Shown: positions 1-7,258 of the stretch, piece by piece | Layout of the letters: every line of letters begins with the position of its first letter | How positions within the stretch are numbered: the stretch's first letter is position 1 | NCBI GenBank assembly: GCA_022839105.1 | Contig: JALHDH010000108.1 | Coordinates: 1 to 10,429 of the forward strand | Reading direction: 5' to 3' | From: a bacterium | GTDB lineage: Bacteria; Vulcanimicrobiota; Xenobia; Xenobiales; Xenobiaceae | DNA: 10,429 nucleotides | The notes under the pieces: model-generated | What the model was told of the DNA's origin: nothing | Database searches by the model: none | Seen by the model: only the letters and a program-made list of their open reading frames with translations | Made by a program: the position numbers and the translations under genes

Positions 1-55
1 GCGCCGATGGTACTGCCCTGGTGACGGGGTGGGAGAGCAGGTCACCGCCGGGAAC
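1..55 (+). rRNA. rrf: 5S ribosomal RNA, 3' part (5' end outside window)
   Basis: The first bases read GCGCCGATGGTA, the strongly conserved 5S rRNA loop E/helix IV segment. They are followed by a short helix IV (CCC near 17-19 against GGG near 26-29), the conserved GGGAGAGCAGG block at 30-40 (GAGAGUAGG in most bacteria) and a GCCGGG-type 3' strand of helix I at about 47-52. This matches roughly the last 45-50 nt of bacterial 5S rRNA. The 5' half, and presumably 23S and 16S rRNA, lie to the left of the window. The exact 3' end is uncertain by a few bases because its helix I partner strand is not visible. A strong terminator follows within 10 bases, as expected when 5S is the last gene of an rRNA operon. 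Confidence 0.93.
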
Positions 56-61
56 ATTTTT

Positions 62-96
62 GAAGGCTCGGAGGAAACTCCGGGCCTTCTCCTTTT
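62..96 (+). terminator. Intrinsic terminator of the rRNA operon
   Basis: The arm GAAGGCTCGGAG (62-73) pairs with CTCCGGGCCTTC (78-89) around a GAAA tetraloop (74-77). This gives a 12-bp stem with a single U-G wobble (68/83). The T-rich tail TCCTTTT (90-96) follows directly. The position just after the 5S 3' end makes this the end of the rRNA operon transcript. Confidence 0.93.
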
Positions 97-230
97 AAGC
101 CAGGCAGGACCGGATCCCCTTCGAGAGGGATGCCGGCGCAGCGGAAGGACTGTCCCAGGAGGTCGCGAAGGAGCCTGGAAGCCCGCGAATTGAAGAAAAA
201 TCAAGCCAGTCCAGGATCGAGTCCGGGGGG

Positions 231-249
231 GACAAAGGTCGACCTTGTC
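231..249. promoter_or_regulatory. Near-perfect palindrome, candidate operator upstream of the SLH porin gene
   Basis: GACAAAGGTCGACCTTGTC is two 9-base inverted half-sites (GACA+AGGTC and GACCT+TGTC) with a single extra A on the left. A G7 run (225-231) abuts it. It lies in the gene-free leader, about 136 bases upstream of the porin start codon. The symmetry is typical of a dimeric repressor or activator site, but I recognise no specific regulator. I see no convincing -35/-10 pair nearby: TTGAAG at 190-195 has no good -10 partner 16-18 bases downstream. Confidence 0.35.
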
Positions 250-273
250 TCGATCGCTTCTTCCGGGTTCGGT

Positions 274-294
274 AGCCGGCCTTTCTGGTCGGCT
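274..294 (+). promoter_or_regulatory. Hairpin in the leader of the SLH porin gene
   Basis: AGCCGGCC (274-281) pairs with GGTCGGCT (287-294) over a TTTCT loop: eight base pairs with one G-U. The bases after it (TGTTCG) are not a real U-tract, so it does not look like an efficient terminator. If transcription starts upstream, it would be a leader RNA structure; otherwise it could be a protein-binding inverted repeat. Confidence 0.3.
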
Positions 295-310
295 TGTTCG
301 TAGGGGCGGA

Positions 311-347
311 TCCCTGGCTTCCATTTCTCGAGGTCGCCCAGGGAAGC
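311..347 (+). promoter_or_regulatory. Two mutually exclusive leader stems just before the porin RBS
   Basis: TCCCTGG (311-317) can pair with CCAGGGA (338-344), seven base pairs. Alternatively GCTTCC (317-322) can pair with GGAAGC (342-347), six base pairs. The two pairings share bases 317 and 342-344 and so cannot coexist. They end 20 bases before the AAGGAG ribosome-binding site. This may be a simple leader structure or chance pairing in G+C-rich DNA. Confidence 0.2.
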
Positions 348-384
348 AATCCAAGCAGTCTTTCACAAGGAGTACCTGGTTCCG

Positions 385-2994
385 ATGAAGAGGATCCTGA
401 CGATGCTGGTCGGCCTGCTGATCATGGCGGTTCCCGCCATGGCGGCTCCGCTGTTCCCGGATGTGCCCGAGGAGCACTGGGCCAGGGATGGCGTGGCCTC
501 CCTGGTGGCCAAGGGATTGTTGGAGGGCTATCCCGACGGAACCTTCAAGGGGGATCGGGCCTCGACCCGCTGGGAGGTCGCCACGGTCCTGGCCCGCCTT
601 CTGGCCCGGATGGAGGAGGACCACGCCCAGATGGCCACCCGGGCCGAGCTCGATGAGATCCGCCGGATGGCGGAGGCCTTCCGTCAGGAGCTGGAAGCCC
701 TTGGAGTCCGGGTCACCTCGCTGGAGGGGGCAGTGGATGTTCTGGACCGGAGGGTCTCAGAGCTCGAAAGGATCACTTTCTACGGTGAGGTGACGACCCG
801 GGTCGGAGGCCAGTCCTTCCGGGCCACCGGCTCACCGGCCATGGGGGGCGCCATCCCCCTGCTGGACTACAACGCCGCGGTGGGATCCGCCACGGGCGCC
901 GGAGGGCCGATCCCGGCCCCCTCGGCGGCAGCCGGGATGGCCATGAACCCCTTCGTCTTCGGCATCCTGAGCGTCACGGACTGGCGCTCGGGTCGCCCGC
1001 TGACCAACGGAGCCCTGTTCACCACGCGGGCCATGCTGGGGACTCGGGTCCGCCTCTCGGAGGACCTGGACGCCGGAGTGGAGTTCTCGGCCTATACCAG
1101 CCAGGGGGATCGCGCCGTCGACCAGTACTGGGGGGTCACGGCTCCCAGTCTTTCCAATCCCTTCACCGGAGTCACCACCATCACCGGGGGACTGGCGGGA
1201 ACCCAGCCTCAGAACCACGTCCCCTATACCCGGATGAACCTGGACAGCTTCTGGGTCCGGCACAACCCCAGCAAGACCTCCCTGGTCGTCGGTTCGTTCC
1301 GGGATGTCCACTTCGATGAGATGGTCTACGTGCAGGAAGTCAACCCCAACTACTACGGCCCCAAGTGGCTGGACAGCTTCGGGATCAAGATCAACGGCGA
1401 GATGCCGTTGACGGCCTCCGAGGACGTGTTCCTGCGTTGGGAGGCGATGGGGGCCCGCCTGGCGGACGGCAACGTCAGCCCGATCGTGGCGGATTCCTCC
1501 TACTTCACCCATACCGAGGGGATCAACGCCGCGCTCCTCTTCCACGACGAGCGGGGAGAGGTCCGGGTGAACTTCCTGCACACCGCGAACGAGGCTTCCG
1601 GCGGAAGGGCCCTGGCCGTCGGTTTGATCCAGGCTCCCAACTTCACCTTGAACTGGGTCAACCCCAACGGATACTTCTTCAACCAGCTCGGGGGGCCCAA
1701 CCTGGCCACGGCGGGGATCGGCAGCACCAGTGACGTCCGGCCCGTTCCCATGTTCTCGGCGGTCAACAACGACGGGAATGTCGGGATCGCCGGTGTGCCC
1801 AACATGGGCGGTATCGGGCCCCAGGACATGACCACCTATGGCCTCTCGGCCAGTTACGTCTTCGACCACCCCTGGGACCCCCGGCTCTTCGTGGAGTGGG
1901 CGCACTCCGAATACCGCCCCCAGAAGAACTCGGCCTATTCGGTCGGAGGGGATGCCCTGCGGGCCGGGATCGGCGCGTCGTTCCTGGAACGCTCCCTGGA
2001 CGTCGACATCCATTACCTCTCGGTCGATCCGACCTACGATCCCTTCGTCTTGCAGCTTCCGACCATCGATGGCATCGGGACGGTGCTCTGGCGGACTCCA
2101 GGATTCACCTACTACAACTCCTTGTATTCGCTTCACGATACCGAGATCTACACGCACAACCGCGAGGGCTGGCGGGGTGAGGTCACCTGGAAGTTCGGTC
2201 CGACGGGCCGCGTGACGGCCAACTACGGGCGCCTCGACCAGGTCCGCACCTCCATGCAGGATGTCCGCTACTCGGCCAACTCGCTGGCTCCCGGAACCCC
2301 CAACACCCCGGTCCTGGGATTCTCTCCGGGCTTCATGGACCCGGTCTTCGGAGGCTTTGCGGCTTCCACCTATGCTCCGGCCGGGGGCAACGCCCTGGCA
2401 GTCCCCCTGGAGAACCCGCGCGGGCACGTCACCAACTGGGGGCTTGCGGCCGGTTACAAGTTCCTGCTCGAGGAGGGCGAGAACAACCGGGGCATCCTGA
2501 TCTCGGGCGGCGCTCGCAGCACGCACTTCACCCGCGACTCGAATCTTCAGGCCCTCCTTCCCGGTCCGGGCGGCACCCGGGGCGAGAGCCAGAATCACGT
2601 GGACCTCTTCGTGGACGGCTGGAGGGCTGCCATCGAGTATGACGTGACCGAGACCTTCCGGATCCATGGAGGGTATACGGCCGTCGACATCTACGGCCAC
2701 TTCGATCCGCTCGGGAATCTGAGCAACTACGCCGAAGCCACCGGGCTGACGCGCTTTGATAGCCTCAACATGGAGCAGCGCTATCCGGACCTCGGATTCG
2801 ACTGGGACCTGGCCGAGAACATGACCTGGGGCATGGAGGGGAAGTACTACCAGACCAAGGATCGGATCTCGAACAACCTGATCCCCACTCCAGGAATCCC
2901 CAACCTGAACCTCAACTACGGACCCCAGGGAAATGCCCACCCCTTCAATTGGGAAGGCTGGCAGGTCCACTCCTACTTCAACTTCAAGTTCTAG
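385..2994 (+). CDS. SLH-domain outer-membrane porin-like protein (869 aa)
   Basis: This is probably an outer-membrane channel that also tethers the outer membrane to the cell wall. Residues 1-20 are a signal peptide (MKR start, hydrophobic core, AMA cleavage site). Residues about 24-76 form one SLH domain with the hallmark FPDVPEEHWA, GLLEGYPDGTFKGD and TRWEVA segments. Residues about 84-130 are a heptad-rich coiled coil. From about residue 131 (TFYGEV) to the end, alternating aromatic/polar strands and Gly/Asn/Pro-rich loops look like a large beta-barrel, closing with HSYFNFKF, a C-terminal Phe as in outer-membrane proteins. SLH porins with this order are known in Deinococcus, Cyanobacteria, Negativicutes and Synergistota. 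The ATG at 385 is chosen because it begins the signal peptide and follows AAGGAG (367-372), with a rather long 12-base spacer. The gene stands alone between the rRNA terminator and its own terminator. The channel's substrate is unknown. Confidence 0.9.
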   Translation: MKRILTMLVGLLIMAVPAMAAPLFPDVPEEHWARDGVASLVAKGLLEGYPDGTFKGDRASTRWEVATVLARLLARMEEDHAQMATRAELDEIRRMAEAFRQELEALGVRVTSLEGAVDVLDRRVSELERITFYGEVTTRVGGQSFRATGSPAMGGAIPLLDYNAAVGSATGAGGPIPAPSAAAGMAMNPFVFGILSVTDWRSGRPLTNGALFTTRAMLGTRVRLSEDLDAGVEFSAYTSQGDRAVDQYWGVTAPSLSNPFTGVTTITGGLAGTQPQNHVPYTRMNLDSFWVRHNPSKTSLVVGSFRDVHFDEMVYVQEVNPNYYGPKWLDSFGIKINGEMPLTASEDVFLRWEAMGARLADGNVSPIVADSSYFTHTEGINAALLFHDERGEVRVNFLHTANEASGGRALAVGLIQAPNFTLNWVNPNGYFFNQLGGPNLATAGIGSTSDVRPVPMFSAVNNDGNVGIAGVPNMGGIGPQDMTTYGLSASYVFDHPWDPRLFVEWAHSEYRPQKNSAYSVGGDALRAGIGASFLERSLDVDIHYLSVDPTYDPFVLQLPTIDGIGTVLWRTPGFTYYNSLYSLHDTEIYTHNREGWRGEVTWKFGPTGRVTANYGRLDQVRTSMQDVRYSANSLAPGTPNTPVLGFSPGFMDPVFGGFAASTYAPAGGNALAVPLENPRGHVTNWGLAAGYKFLLEEGENNRGILISGGARSTHFTRDSNLQALLPGPGGTRGESQNHVDLFVDGWRAAIEYDVTETFRIHGGYTAVDIYGHFDPLGNLSNYAEATGLTRFDSLNMEQRYPDLGFDWDLAENMTWGMEGKYYQTKDRISNNLIPTPGIPNLNLNYGPQGNAHPFNWEGWQVHSYFNFKF

Positions 2995-3036
2995 AATCCG
3001 GAGCCACCGCCTCGGCGGCGGCCCGGTGGAATCCAG

Positions 3037-3079
3037 GACTCCGCGCGAGATCCGGCCGGGTCGAGAGCGGAGTCTTTCT
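3037..3079 (+). terminator. Intrinsic terminator after the SLH porin gene
   Basis: GACTCCGC (3037-3044) pairs perfectly with GCGGAGTC (3067-3074). Inside, GATCC (3049-3053) can pair with GGGTC (3058-3062) around GGCC, giving a two-tier stem. TTTCT (3075-3079) follows. It begins 43 bases after the porin stop codon. The U-tract is short, so efficiency is uncertain. The reverse strand lacks a T-run, so I read it as one-directional. Confidence 0.6.
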
Positions 3080-3170
3080 GTACCTGTCAGGGTCGCCTGT
3101 CGAGGTGGAGGAGCCCGGACCTCCCAGGCCCGAGGGCCTCAGGTGGTCCATCCGCCCCCGGTTGGGAGCC

Positions 3171-4997
3171 TCAGTGGGCGACGGGAGCCTCCAGCGGCCC
3201 GGTTGGGGTCCCGTGCACCGGGGCGCGGGGCTTGGGGGCATCCTGGAGTCGGTGGACGTACAGGTACAGCGTCCTGGTGGAGATCTCGATCTTGTAGAGG
3301 TCGGGGCTGGTCTTCAGTCCGAAGGGGTGGCTCTGCTCCTTGGAGAGCTTTCGCCACGAGGTCAGCACCAGGTAGTCCAGGGAGGAGAACGGAAGGTGGT
3401 CGGAGGGGGTCAGCTCGTAGACCCGGGCCCGGGTCGAGAGCCAGATCTCGAAGAATCTCGAAGGTTGAGGTTCGCTCTTGCAAATGGCCTTCAGATGCCC
3501 GACGGTGGATCCCGGGGTGATCGCCTCCAGGAAATCCAGGGTCTGGGCAGGGGGTTCGGCGATCGGGATCGGAGTCAGGAAGGTCTGGATGGGCTGAACC
3601 GAAGCCAGGGGGAAGTCGGAAACAGGCGTCAGCTTCAGCCCGGCCATCCTGGCGGCCTGGCCCACCGGATCAAGCCATCCGGCCAGTTGCAAGGTTCCCG
3701 CCACGCTCAGGAAGAGGGTGCAGGCCACGAAGCTCCACCGCCACCGTGCCGCCCACAGGAAGGCCAGCACCACCAGGGCTGGGAGCATGGACGCGAAGTA
3801 GCGCTTGGAGGGGTGGAGGAGGAGGACCTGGGTCAGCAGGATGGCCAGCGAGGCCACCAGCAGGAATCGGACCCTGGGGGATCTCCAACCCCAGAGGGCC
3901 AGGGCCACGGGGCCCAGGCCCAGGAGCCATCTGGCCTCCCAGTAGAAGGTCTCGAGGACCCGCCAGGCGGCGGCCAGGCTTCCCCGCAGACTCTCCAAGG
4001 ATAGCAGTTGCCCCGTCATGGCAGGGGTGTAGCCGGACTGGAAATCGATGAACCAGGCCCAGAGCTCTCCCTGGACAAAGTACCACGGGCTGCAGACCAT
4101 CCCGCAGACCGAGGCGACCATCAGGAGGCCGGCGCCTGGAGAGCGAAGCCCCCTCCTGCCAAGGTCCCAGGCGCAGATCGCGGTCAGCAGGAAGAGCCCC
4201 TCGGCCAGCAGGATCCAGGACCACTCCCCCAACTCGAACGGCGCGAGTTCCGGGGCCCGGGTCTGGAGGATGAGGGCCCGGGTCATCTGCACGATCAGGA
4301 CGGTCTCGCCCAGGAGCAGCAGCAGGGCCGGAATCGAGATCCTGGACCGCAACAGGCGAGGCAGGGCGCTGACGAGCAGGACGGGGAGGATCAGGATCAG
4401 GACCGAGTACTTGACCAGCATCCCGAGTCCGAAGACCAGGCCGATCATGGCGCAGACCCGGGGATGGGTCAGTCTCTCGGAATCCAGGATCCAGGTGAGG
4501 ATCACCGCCAGGACGAACATCTGCCCCAGCGCCAGGCAATAGACCCGGGTGTAGTGTCCGGTCCAGCTCGCCGTGGCCGCTCCCAGGGCCAGCAGGACCG
4601 CGCCCCGGGTCCCGGCGACCTGCCATCCCAGACGAGCCATGGCCAGGATCAGGCCCAGCACGAAGACGAGCTGAGGCAGTCGGGCGACGGTCCGGTCCTC
4701 CCCGAACACGGACATGGCCGCGCCCGACATCAGGAAGAGCAAGGGGGGATAGTCGCCGGTATTCGGAAAGATCTGGTCCGGCCCTCGCTCTGCGAAACCG
4801 GGGAGGAGACGGCCCTGGTGGTCTTGTCCCTCAATCCACTTTCCGCTCTGGATCGCGAAGCCCAGGAAGTTCGGGGTGTGGTGGTCCGGGAAGCCCATCC
4901 CGTTGTGTTCCTCCCAGGCCAGGTGGATCACCAGGAAGACCAGGAAGAGCAGGAACGCATGGATGAAGAATGGTCTGGCTCTAAAGGATAGAGACAC
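3171..4997 (-). CDS. GT39/ArnT-type polytopic membrane glycosyltransferase (608 aa)
   Basis: This is likely a GT-C fold enzyme that transfers a sugar from a polyprenyl-phosphate donor to an acceptor on the outer face of the inner membrane. The first membrane helix (residues about 10-27) is followed by a loop with acidic residues (EE, 29-30), then a PNTGDYPPLLF segment (78-88) typical of the PMT/ArnT family. About a dozen hydrophobic segments follow up to residue 440, including an HPSKRY motif (395-400) before a late helix. The last 165 residues form a soluble, presumably periplasmic domain. The start is GTG at 4997, preceded by TGA and eight G residues, which may act as the ribosome-binding site; no better in-frame start keeps the first helix. 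It lies 113 bases after the HyuA-like gene on the same strand and may have its own promoter there. No intrinsic terminator is visible downstream (no T-run on the minus strand between 3170 and 3000). Sugar and acceptor cannot be told. Confidence 0.82.
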   Translation of the reverse strand: MSLSFRARPFFIHAFLLFLVFLVIHLAWEEHNGMGFPDHHTPNFLGFAIQSGKWIEGQDHQGRLLPGFAERGPDQIFPNTGDYPPLLFLMSGAAMSVFGEDRTVARLPQLVFVLGLILAMARLGWQVAGTRGAVLLALGAATASWTGHYTRVYCLALGQMFVLAVILTWILDSERLTHPRVCAMIGLVFGLGMLVKYSVLILILPVLLVSALPRLLRSRISIPALLLLLGETVLIVQMTRALILQTRAPELAPFELGEWSWILLAEGLFLLTAICAWDLGRRGLRSPGAGLLMVASVCGMVCSPWYFVQGELWAWFIDFQSGYTPAMTGQLLSLESLRGSLAAAWRVLETFYWEARWLLGLGPVALALWGWRSPRVRFLLVASLAILLTQVLLLHPSKRYFASMLPALVVLAFLWAARWRWSFVACTLFLSVAGTLQLAGWLDPVGQAARMAGLKLTPVSDFPLASVQPIQTFLTPIPIAEPPAQTLDFLEAITPGSTVGHLKAICKSEPQPSRFFEIWLSTRARVYELTPSDHLPFSSLDYLVLTSWRKLSKEQSHPFGLKTSPDLYKIEISTRTLYLYVHRLQDAPKPRAPVHGTPTGPLEAPVAH

Positions 4998-5010
4998 GGC
5001 CCCCCCCTCA

Positions 5011-5024
5011 GGTCCGATCGGACC
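5011..5024. promoter_or_regulatory. Perfect 14-base palindrome before the glycosyltransferase gene
   Basis: GGTCCGATCGGACC is exactly self-complementary and ends 14 bases upstream of the GTG start at 4997. It lies downstream of the TAGAAT box at 5041-5046, so it would be transcribed, or would act as an operator blocking early elongation. A related imperfect palindrome, ATGATCCGGACCAT, sits at 5078-5091; read on the minus strand, both contain GGTCCG. I cannot assign a regulator. Confidence 0.4.
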
Positions 5025-5040
5025 ACGTTGACCTGCATGG

Positions 5041-5046
5041 ATTCTA
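5041..5046 (-). promoter_or_regulatory. Candidate -10 box for the glycosyltransferase gene
   Basis: On the minus strand this reads TAGAAT, one mismatch from the sigma-70 consensus TATAAT, in otherwise G+C-rich DNA and about 43 bases upstream of the GTG start. The -35 position (17-base spacer) reads TTTTCG, a poor match, so any promoter here is weak or activator-dependent. No clear terminator separates it from the HyuA-like gene, so read-through is also possible. Confidence 0.3.
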
Positions 5047-5110
5047 CCGCGCAGACCTCGGTGCGAAAATCCCTAGGATGATCCGGACCATTTGAGATGG
5101 GGCGGGGGAG

Positions 5111-7258
5111 TCAGGTCTGAGGATGTACCAGGATGAAGACGGGTTCATCCCCTGCAAGTTCGGAGAGTTCCTCCCGAGCCAGGGTCAGGACCTGCTCGGA
5201 GTGGGTCAGGGAGGTCAGATCGGTGAGCTTTCTTCCCGCTACGACGTGCAGCGCGGGAATCAGGGCTCCTGCGTCTCCGTAGGAGGTGTGCTCCCGCAGG
5301 ACCCTTTCGAGGTCCGTCAGCAGGCTCTCGCCGCAGCTCGTGTGGAGCGCCCCCCCGGGGACCTGCAGACGGACGCTGCCCCGGCCGTCGGTCACCCAGA
5401 GGGTCCGGTGGATCTGTCGCAGCAGCCCGAAGAGCCTCCGGACCTGACGTTGACTGCGGTAGAGGTGGTAGAAGCCGGTCTGCCCCAGCGAGGAGTGCCC
5501 TTCGTCTTGGGGAGAGGCCTCGCGGAGGGTGCGAATCCTCTCGTCCTCTCCCACATCGGCGGCCAGGACATCCCGAGCCACGAACTCCACTGACCCGGTC
5601 GCGGTGGCCCGCACCAGGTTCTTCTGGGCGTCCACCTCGACGAGGACCTCGACGCTGGCCGGATCCGCACCCATGCGGACCACGGCCTTTTCGGCCTCGG
5701 AGCGCAACCTCGAGAGGTCTTCGCGGGTCGGGTTCACCAGGTTCCTCTCCAGGGTCTCGCGCACCATGGCCAGGGCCGCCCCGATGGCCGAGAGGACCTC
5801 GGCGCGACGGGCCAGTTCGAAGGGCAATCCCATGCGTTCTGCCAGGAAGGGGACGATGGCGCCGGCACCTCCGCCCCCGCCCAGGAGCTTCAGGGCGCGA
5901 TCCTGCATTCCGGCCTCGATGAGGAGTTGGCGGCAGGTGGGGAGGAGCCCGTCGGCTGCCCGCTCCAGGACCCGTCGGGCCAGTTCCTCGGCCGAGCCTC
6001 CCAGGTGCCTGGCCAGGGCCTCGAAGGCCCGGCGGACTCCCTCCAGGTTTCCCGCCGAGTAGTCCCCGGGTCGGATATAGCCCAGCAGGTTGGCCGCGCA
6101 GGTGGTGGTCGGGGCCGTCCGCATCCCGGACGGGTTCTCCATCACCAGGTAGGCGGGGTCTCCTTCGAAGGGGCGGACCTCGACGACCCGCAACTCCCCT
6201 TCCAGGGCCTCCGGGGGGGCGAAGGAGCAGTAAGCGAAGCCGGCCAGGTGGGCGCTGCGCGGACCGACCTCCAGGGTGCCCCTCCCGTCGCTGGAGACCA
6301 TCGAGCCTCCGGCGATCCCCAGGGTCCGGCTGTCCAGCGTGCGCAGACAGGTCGGATGGCCGCCCACCGTGGCCGAACGGACGGCGGCCCGGCCGTCCCG
6401 GACCAGGCAGATGTCGGTGCTGGTGCCGCCCACTTCCAGGAAGAGGGCGTCGGAGGCCTTCAGGAACATCAGGGCCGCCGCAATCCCCGCGGCCGGACCC
6501 GAGAGCAGGGTCATGACCGGACGCCGGCGCACCTCTTCAAGGCTCATCACGCCTCCATCGCTGCGCATGACCATCAGGGGAGCCGTCACCTCGCGGGCCC
6601 TCATGGCCTGGGAGGTCCTCTCGGCCGTGCCGATCATCTTGGGCAGGATGCTGGCGTTGAGCACGGCGGTGCGGGTTCGCACGCGCAGGCCATAAAGGCC
6701 CGAGATCTCGTGGGTGCCGCAGGCCGGCAGGTTCAGGGCGGCGGAACGCTCCATGACCCGCAATTCGCCCGAGGGGTCGTCGACCGAGAACCCCTCGGCG
6801 GCCACCACAGCGCCCTCGCCGCCCTCCAGGAAGCCCTTCAGGGCTCGGTCCAGCTCCTCGTGGAAGTCGGGAGACCCCGGGTTGAGGAACTCCAGTCGGC
6901 TGCGCAGGAGCTTGCCCGGCGAGAGTTCCACGTTTCCGACGGCCATGTCGGCTCGGGCCTTGAGTGCCTCCAGACCGCTGCCCAGGCCCAGGATGCCGAC
7001 CTGAGCGACGTCCCCCTCCAGGAGGGCGTTGGTGGCCTGGGTGGTGCTGTGGGCCAGGAAGACGATGCGGTGTTCCGGTGACAGGCGGGCCTGCAGCGCC
7101 GCGAAGGCGTCCAGGATTCCCCGGGCCACCCCTTCCGGCGCGCCGTGGCTGGTCGGGGTCACCTCGTGGTCGAGGATCTCCAGGGTGGTGTTGTCCAGGG
7201 CCACGGCGTGGGTGAAGGTTCCGCCCACGTCGATGCCGACCCGGATTCCCAGGCTCAT
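5111..7258 (-). CDS. Hydantoinase/oxoprolinase HyuA-family protein (715 aa)
   Basis: This belongs to the ASKHA-fold HyuA family (ATP-dependent hydantoinases, 5-oxoprolinase and acetone-carboxylase beta-type subunits), which activate amide or carbonyl substrates with ATP. The N-terminal Hydant_A_N-like region starts with GIDVGGTFTH (residues 8-17) and has HSTTQATNALLEG (70-82). The Hydantoinase_A-like core has MRSDGGVMS (231-239), SGPAAG (253-258), the second phosphate motif EVGGTSTDI (275-283), GGSM (317-320) and LGGGGGAGA (459-467). Length is normal for the family. The first loop usually reads GGTFTD; here the Asp is His (residue 17). The ATG at 7258 is chosen because it begins exactly at the nucleotide loop, overlaps the permease stop as ATGA, and has GGGAG seven bases upstream. 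The frame stays open far upstream, but that part is antisense to other genes. No HyuB subunit is adjacent, so the substrate is unknown. Confidence 0.88.
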   Translation of the reverse strand: MSLGIRVGIDVGGTFTHAVALDNTTLEILDHEVTPTSHGAPEGVARGILDAFAALQARLSPEHRIVFLAHSTTQATNALLEGDVAQVGILGLGSGLEALKARADMAVGNVELSPGKLLRSRLEFLNPGSPDFHEELDRALKGFLEGGEGAVVAAEGFSVDDPSGELRVMERSAALNLPACGTHEISGLYGLRVRTRTAVLNASILPKMIGTAERTSQAMRAREVTAPLMVMRSDGGVMSLEEVRRRPVMTLLSGPAAGIAAALMFLKASDALFLEVGGTSTDICLVRDGRAAVRSATVGGHPTCLRTLDSRTLGIAGGSMVSSDGRGTLEVGPRSAHLAGFAYCSFAPPEALEGELRVVEVRPFEGDPAYLVMENPSGMRTAPTTTCAANLLGYIRPGDYSAGNLEGVRRAFEALARHLGGSAEELARRVLERAADGLLPTCRQLLIEAGMQDRALKLLGGGGGAGAIVPFLAERMGLPFELARRAEVLSAIGAALAMVRETLERNLVNPTREDLSRLRSEAEKAVVRMGADPASVEVLVEVDAQKNLVRATATGSVEFVARDVLAADVGEDERIRTLREASPQDEGHSSLGQTGFYHLYRSQRQVRRLFGLLRQIHRTLWVTDGRGSVRLQVPGGALHTSCGESLLTDLERVLREHTSYGDAGALIPALHVVAGRKLTDLTSLTHSEQVLTLAREELSELAGDEPVFILVHPQT

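Noticed and set aside
95..349. An 84-codon minus-strand frame in the porin leader
   Set aside because: No homology I recognise, no ribosome-binding site, ends inside the rRNA terminator tail, and composition is like non-coding shadow frames.
832..2970. A 712-codon open frame antisense to the porin gene
   Set aside because: It lies wholly opposite a gene with clear signal peptide, SLH and barrel features, and its translation is a low-complexity Gly/Val/Asp/Pro-rich shadow without domains. Long antisense frames are expected with such strong G/C-ending codon use.
3083..3101. CCTGTC direct repeat after the porin terminator
   Set aside because: Two six-base copies only; too short to distinguish from chance.
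3107..3138. Hairpins (GGAGG/CCTCC and GGCCCGAGGGCC) as a terminator for the glycosyltransferase
   Set aside because: The stems exist, but no T-run follows on the minus strand, and short G+C stems are common here by chance.
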